This document shows, piece after piece, positions 2,450 through 5,385 of a stretch of DNA of 5,385 nt. This DNA comes from Clostridia bacterium (GTDB lineage: Bacteria; Bacillota_A; Clostridia; Christensenellales; UBA1242). The stretch spans positions 1-5,385 of the forward strand of contig JAQVQJ010000093.1 in the NCBI GenBank assembly GCA_028701635.1, read 5' to 3'. The notes under the pieces are model-generated. The model was not told where the DNA came from, ran no database searches, and saw nothing but the letters and a program-made list of their open reading frames with translations. The translations under genes were made by a program, and so were the position numbers. The stretch's first letter is position 1. Each line of letters begins with the position of its first letter.

Positions 2450-5385
2450 TATACAAGTCATTTTATCTAATAAAGCTAATGCTGTTTTAGTATCAAGCTT
2501 TTTATTTGTTATTGCTATTTCAACATTAGCAATTTCCTTCTCTATCTTATTAATAGCATTTTCTTTTTTACTTCCTTTTTTAAGAATATCTTTTATTCCG
2601 TCTGTATATTTATCTCCAAGTTTATCTAATCTATTGCTTAATAGTTCTTTCATATATCTAGATGCAGAGTTATCTGTAATACTTCCTTTTTCAGCAACTA
2701 ATTCTTGTCCTCTTCTTGTTTGAGCTAGACTTCTGTTTTTTATAAGTTTTGCCGCTAATTTATTATTTCCTTCTTCTAGAGCTTTCTCTGTCATAGCAAT
2801 ATTTACTGATGTTCCTAATACATCACTAGACTCTTCTCTACCCATAGCAAGATTATATGCTGTTTGTTTGTCTCTCTCCATTATTTCAATAGCTTTCTTT
2901 GACTCGTTGTCTAGATGGACTTTTGTTGCTTTTAAATCTCCTTTTAGTAATTCTGGGTTTTCAGCTTGCATTCTTTCAAATACTTTACTGGTAAACTCTT
3001 CTTTTTCTTTTTTAGCTTTTACTTCAGAAGCTTTGGGAATAATTTTTGTTTTAGGAGTTTCTTTTGCTTTTATTATATCACTTTTTTTAGGTTTTGGCAA
3101 TACTGATTTTTCATTAAGTTTTTTACGCAAATCAGCCGATTTTTTGACCGGCTTATGTTTTGTTTTATTTTTAGGAAGATTTATTTTGGAAGTTTTATTG
3201 CTAACATCGCTTCCTCCATTTCCTCGTCTTGAGGGTCCTCCGCTTCTTGTTCTAATGCTTTGTTTACTTCTTCTAGTGTCATATTGTTTTGCATATTGTT
3301 CATAATTATCACGACCGAGAATTATGTTCTCTACATTTATATTTTTAACATTTTTAATATTATATTTACCTGTATCATACAAAGATTTGGCAAATTTTTT
3401 CGCATTACTTACAAAATCAGCCTTATTTCCACCCCAATCTGAAACATTTATAAATCTTATACCATTACCATTATCTATAATTGTATGTCCAGCTAGACCA
3501 TTTTTAGCAGCTAAACCTATTACTTCTCTTTTTTCAGTATTTGTTAATTTTTTAGAAAAAGTTATAATAGTTCCAGGTTCGGCTTTTATATTTTTTTTAT
3601 TTGTAATAACTGAATATAAAACATTATCTTGGTCAAATCCACTTTCTTTACTTATATATGCTAATCTTGATAATATATCTTTTCTTTTATTTTTTGGATA
3701 TGAAATACTAATATCAAATGCAGGCTCTTGACCGGCTTTTAAAGCTTTTATTGTTTTAGGAGCTTCTGGAAAAAATCCTCCTTCTGTATTATTAAATCTA
3801 ATGAATTTTATTTCTTTAATATCAGAAAATGTATCATTAATAACTTTTCTTCCTATTTCTAAAGCTTCATCAACTTTTCCTTCATTAACTAATTTTAATA
3901 TTTCTGGTTTTCTATCACCAGCAAAATTAGTTATGCCAACTACTGCCGATTCTTTTAAATCCTTTTTTATTATATCACGTTTAGGAAGATTTGTAAATAC
4001 CTTATTTTCAACTGTTTTATTATTTAAAAACTCTATTTCATAAATTGTATTTTTACCTTTTATTTTTTTAGACAAAATTTTTATTTTCCCGTTTTTTAAT
4101 ATCCATTCTTTCTCCTCATTTAAACTATTTATTAAAAAATCTCCGTCTGCTTCATCAAAAGATTTTCTATTTCTCTTTTTCAAACTATTTAATTCATCAA
4201 GTTGATTTTTATAAAAATTAAAACCTTCATTTCCTTTTTTTAATTTTAATATATTTTTACCAAAACCTTTTGCAACATTAAAGTCCTCTGAAAAAGAAAC
4301 ATATAATTCATCAAGTTCACCTTTTTCTATTATTGATTTTATTTTTTTATTACTAACACCTCTATATAAATCTACATTTGATTTTTCAGTATAGTAATTA
4401 ACAGCTTTCTCAAGTGATTTTATTTTCTCATTTGGTCCAGATACTAAATGAAGTTTATCGTGAATTAAGTATGATAATTCATCTTTATCTTTTTTAGAAA
4501 AAACTTCGTTTTTCTTAATAGGAGGTTTTGTTGTTTCTGGGATTTTAGTTGGAGGAAGACTTTCTTTTTTTAGTTTAGGCAATACTTTTTTTTCTGCATT
4601 TTCTTTAGCTTTATCAATAACAATATTAGAAGCTTTCTCTTCTTTTGCTAGTTTGGCTACTTTTGACTTTGGGATAGTTGTCTTTTGTGATTTCTTCCAG
4701 ATGTCTGTTAGTTGGGATTTTGTTTTGATGTTCTTGACAATAACTTCCATTTCTTCTGGGTTCATTAAATCGCTCCATATAGCGGCAGGTGCTTTTGTTG
4801 AGTCAAACAAAATGTCTTTTGGTTCAATAACTTGCATTATTACCCTTCCATCTTTTCCAGCAAAACCTTCGGCAACTTTTTTATTATAAGTCCAGCTCCT
4901 AAAACCAACATTACTGACAGAATCGCCAGTTGCTGGTATACCTCTATACAAAATAACTGGTTCTTTTGGGATAAACCATGTCAAATCATCTTGAATAATA
5001 CTACTTGGAGCATTTTTAACAGTTCCTCTTGTGTATGAATCCAACCATTTGTATGTTTTGTCTGGCAATGGATTGCCATATTCAAAATGCCCAGGTTTAT
5101 CAAAAAAGTCTGCTTCTGGATTTGGATAAAACCCGTCACGGTAATTTTTAATAGCTTCACGATAATTTCTTTCATCATCTAATCCTAATTTATATTTTGG
5201 TTGTGCCTTCACATAATCTTCTTCTGTCTTAAAGTTTTTAGGGTCTTCTACTAAAGGCTCTTTAATTGGCTCAGATTTAACAACTTTTTCCTTAGATGGT
5301 AGAATATCAGTCTTTTGTTCTAAAACATCACCACGGGCTTTCTGTGGCTTCTGGGGAGGTTCTGGTTTAACATCAGTCTTGGGTT
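2447..5385 (-). CDS. Multidomain polyvalent protein with two ADP-ribosyltransferase domains (N-terminus beyond right edge)
   Basis: The frame ends at TAA 2449-2447 and stays open to the right edge, giving 978 visible residues. A GTG at 5212-5210 could be taken as the start, but the 57 upstream codons are open, Lys/Pro/Glu-rich like the other linkers, and run smoothly into EEDYVKAQ. I therefore treat that GTG as an internal Val and the gene as truncated by the window. Numbering from that GTG codon, the order is: ART domain 1 (about 10-172), Lys/Pro linker, ART domain 2 (241-396), linker, an unassigned alpha/beta region (423-640), a basic low-complexity linker (646-745), a conserved-looking helical region (746-870) and a charged helical tail ending DKMTCI. 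Both ARTs keep the R-S-E residues, so transfer of ADP-ribose from NAD+ to host protein, probably to arginine given the ExE motifs, is predicted. The architecture matches phage polyvalent proteins, which can enter the host with the DNA. No signal peptide, inhibitor or ADP-ribosylhydrolase is visible. Coding is certain, the ART calls strong, and the virion role inferred. Confidence 0.93.
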   Translation of the reverse strand, partial: PKTDVKPEPPQKPQKARGDVLEQKTDILPSKEKVVKSEPIKEPLVEDPKNFKTEEDYVKAQPKYKLGLDDERNYREAIKNYRDGFYPNPEADFFDKPGHFEYGNPLPDKTYKWLDSYTRGTVKNAPSSIIQDDLTWFIPKEPVILYRGIPATGDSVSNVGFRSWTYNKKVAEGFAGKDGRVIMQVIEPKDILFDSTKAPAAIWSDLMNPEEMEVIVKNIKTKSQLTDIWKKSQKTTIPKSKVAKLAKEEKASNIVIDKAKENAEKKVLPKLKKESLPPTKIPETTKPPIKKNEVFSKKDKDELSYLIHDKLHLVSGPNEKIKSLEKAVNYYTEKSNVDLYRGVSNKKIKSIIEKGELDELYVSFSEDFNVAKGFGKNILKLKKGNEGFNFYKNQLDELNSLKKRNRKSFDEADGDFLINSLNEEKEWILKNGKIKILSKKIKGKNTIYEIEFLNNKTVENKVFTNLPKRDIIKKDLKESAVVGITNFAGDRKPEILKLVNEGKVDEALEIGRKVINDTFSDIKEIKFIRFNNTEGGFFPEAPKTIKALKAGQEPAFDISISYPKNKRKDILSRLAYISKESGFDQDNVLYSVITNKKNIKAEPGTIITFSKKLTNTEKREVIGLAAKNGLAGHTIIDNGNGIRFINVSDWGGNKADFVSNAKKFAKSLYDTGKYNIKNVKNINVENIILGRDNYEQYAKQYDTRRSKQSIRTRSGGPSRRGNGGSDVSNKTSKINLPKNKTKHKPVKKSADLRKKLNEKSVLPKPKKSDIIKAKETPKTKIIPKASEVKAKKEKEEFTSKVFERMQAENPELLKGDLKATKVHLDNESKKAIEIMERDKQTAYNLAMGREESSDVLGTSVNIAMTEKALEEGNNKLAAKLIKNRSLAQTRRGQELVAEKGSITDNSASRYMKELLSNRLDKLGDKYTDGIKDILKKGSKKENAINKIEKEIANVEIAITNKKLDTKTALALLDKMTCI
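2450..2977 (-). other. C-terminal helical polyvalent-associated region and charged tail
   Basis: Residues 746-870 (numbered from the GTG codon at 5212-5210) form a helical block with MERDKQTAYNLAMGREE, NIAMTEKALEEGNNKLAAKL, SLAQTRRGQELVAEKG and NSASRYMKELLSNRL. From memory the RRGQE(L/I)VAE(K/R)G pattern recurs in very large phage proteins, where this kind of region is thought to serve association or packaging instead of catalysis. Residues 871-921 form a charged probable coiled coil (KKENAINKIEKEIANVEIA) ending DKMTCI. The next gene starts MEKCI only 4 bases later. Confidence 0.55.
3068..3103 (-). repeat. Linker motif copy 5 (VLPKPKKSDIIK)
   Basis: This copy lies just before the C-terminal helical region. 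It combines the VLPK-x-KK form of copy 2 with the DIIK of copy 3. Confidence 0.5.
3164..3181 (-). repeat. Linker motif copy 4 (NLPKNK)
   Basis: This copy lies after the alpha/beta region, inside the basic linker. It shares the 13-base plus-strand word at 3170-3182 with copy 3. LPKNK is also the C-terminus of the neighbouring 680-residue protein. Confidence 0.5.
3293..3946 (-). other. Unassigned alpha/beta region of the polyvalent protein
   Basis: Residues 423-640 (numbered from the GTG codon at 5212-5210) have ordered composition between two low-complexity linkers. Visible blocks are AVVGITNFAGDRKPEILKL, a strand IKEIKFIRFNNTEGGFF, EPAFDISISYPKNK, a helix then GFDQDNVLYSVI, EPGTIITFSKKLT, GLAGHTIIDNGNGIRFINV and a final helix NAKKFAKSLYDTGKYN. 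The alternation suggests one or two alpha/beta subdomains. There is no ART motif and no nucleotide-binding P-loop. Blocks such as EPAFDI and DQDNVLYS remind me of accessory domains of large polyvalent proteins, but I cannot name the family. Confidence 0.5.
3959..3991 (-). repeat. Linker motif copy 3 (NLPKRDIIKKD)
   Basis: This copy lies between ART domain 2 and the unassigned alpha/beta region. The DNA shares an exact 13-base word, tttaggaagattt on the plus strand at 3980-3992, with the copy at 3164-3181. Its DIIK also recurs in copy 5. Confidence 0.5.
4025..4492 (-). other. ADP-ribosyltransferase domain 2 (R-S-E type)
   Basis: Residues are numbered from the GTG codon at 5212-5210. Helices at 241-275 (KDKDELSYLIHDKLHL onward) lead to R284 in NVDLYRGVS. 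The serine strand is Y304-V-S-F-S308, followed by EDFNVAKGFG. The catalytic loop SLNEEKEWIL gives E367-x-E369, and the closing strands GKIKILSKKIKGKNTIYEIEFL are very typical of the end of an ART fold. Compared with domain 1, the gap between the serine strand and the ExE motif is about 15 residues longer, filled by a Lys/Asn-rich segment (KKGNEGFNFYKNQLDEL onward). The two domains share motifs but little other identity, so they are diverged paralogues or separate acquisitions, not a recent duplication. Confidence 0.8.
4562..4585 (-). repeat. Linker motif copy 2 (VLPKLKKE)
   Basis: This copy lies in the linker between the two ART domains. It is nearly the same as the copy at 3068-3103 (VLPKPKKS), and both share GTATTGCC and the following A-rich run at DNA level. 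Confidence 0.5.
4697..5185 (-). other. ADP-ribosyltransferase domain 1 (R-S-E type)
   Basis: Residues are numbered from the GTG codon at 5212-5210. The NAD-binding arginine is R90 in VILYRGIP. The serine strand is F104-R-S-W-T108, followed by the helix KKVAEGFA that typically follows this strand. The core strand RVIMQVIEPKDILFD comes next, and the catalytic loop NPEEMEVIV gives E154-x-E156. An ExE motif, instead of QxE or a lone E, is usual for arginine-directed enzymes. About 80 residues of N-terminal helices (LDDERNYREAIKNYRDG onward) precede the catalytic core, as in VIP2/C3-like exoenzymes. All three key elements are present in order, so the domain looks intact and active. The target is unknown. 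Confidence 0.85.
5213..5385 (-). other. Pro/Lys/Glu-rich linker N-terminal to ART domain 1 (inside the large CDS)
   Basis: These 57 open codons precede the first ART domain and read as low-complexity linker: PKTDVKPEPPQKPQKARGD, then a Lys/Glu/Pro mix containing DILPSKEKVV, then DPKNFKTEEDYVKAQ. The composition matches the other linkers of this protein. It implies that at least one more domain lies further N-terminal, outside the window. This stretch is coding and not an intergenic region. Confidence 0.8.
5285..5305 (-). repeat. Linker motif copy 1 (ILPSKEK)
   Basis: This is the first of five Leu-Pro-(Lys/Ser) linker motifs in the large protein. It lies before ART domain 1 and has Ser where the other copies have Lys, making it the weakest member. 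Confidence 0.35.

Larger units (their letters stand above)
2978..3277 (-). other. Basic low-complexity linker with an Arg/Gly-rich tract
   Basis: Residues 646-745 (numbered from the GTG codon at 5212-5210) are almost entirely Lys, Arg, Pro, Ser, Gly and Asn. They start with an Arg/Gly-rich tract (RTRSGGPSRRGNGG) and continue with Lys-rich text (NLPKNKTKHKPVKK, VLPKPKKSDIIKAK, ASEVKAKKEKEEF). The region is predicted disordered and could bind nucleic acid or act as a flexible tether. The DNA under the Arg/Gly tract, about 3203-3262, is visibly richer in G and C than its surroundings. Confidence 0.7.

Noticed and set aside
2440..2460. Programmed frameshift joining the ART gene to the 680-residue gene
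   Set aside because: The frames overlap by only about 11 bases and there is no slippery heptamer or downstream structure in the overlap; an ATG with close spacing explains the arrangement.
3145..3738. Shared word gaccggctt at about 3145 and 3729
   Set aside because: A nine-base match in unrelated protein contexts (KPVKK and KAGQE) with no extension; chance.
3293..3946. Third ADP-ribosyltransferase domain
   Set aside because: The region lacks an LYRG-type arginine, a serine strand and an ExE loop in order.
2868..5038. Seven plus-strand open frames of 60-145 codons
   Set aside because: All are antisense to the large ART gene, show the same Phe/Leu/Ser/Ile bias, overlap each other in some cases and have no leader or neighbour supporting them.
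4981..5178. Minus-strand 65-codon frame starting MMKEIIVKLL
   Set aside because: It is an alternative frame inside ART domain 1, whose conserved motifs establish the true frame.

Overview
The window is a densely packed, strongly AT-rich stretch with every supported gene on the minus strand. Transcription therefore runs from the right edge to the left edge, through four genes in order. First is the 3' part of a very large multidomain gene that enters from the right edge. Next are a complete 680-residue gene, a complete 37-residue membrane peptide, and the 5' end of a gene that leaves at the left edge. The gaps between genes are 4, 1 and 1 bases. No RNA gene, CRISPR array, insertion sequence, terminator or convincing promoter is visible.

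The content points to a tailed bacteriophage or phage-like element. The large gene has the architecture of the 'polyvalent proteins' described in phages and conjugative elements: several effector domains joined by lysine/proline-rich linkers and ending in a conserved helical association region. Two successive ADP-ribosyltransferase (ART) domains can be read directly. Each keeps the full R-S-E set: an arginine in LYRG, a serine strand, and an ExE motif. They are followed by an unrecognised alpha/beta region, a long basic linker and the helical C-terminus. The 680-residue product resembles the C-terminal portion of giant phage virion or ejected proteins. This rests on remembered sequence style, not on a database search.

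The host cannot be identified. The standard code fits, all three visible stop codons are TAA, and none of the three start codons has a Shine-Dalgarno sequence; the leaders are only A/T-rich. This pattern is common in Bacteroidota and in some candidate-phylum bacteria and their phages, but here it is only a weak hint.

Working model (inference): the genes are translated as one unit. The ART protein and the 680-residue protein would be packaged or ejected together, with the ARTs modifying host targets early in infection and the 680-residue partner helping packaging or delivery. The membrane peptide and the repeat-containing left-edge gene have no assignable function. The most noteworthy features are the two intact ART modules in one protein, the short Leu-Pro-(Lys/Ser) motif that recurs in the linkers between its modules, and the unassigned 218-residue third region.
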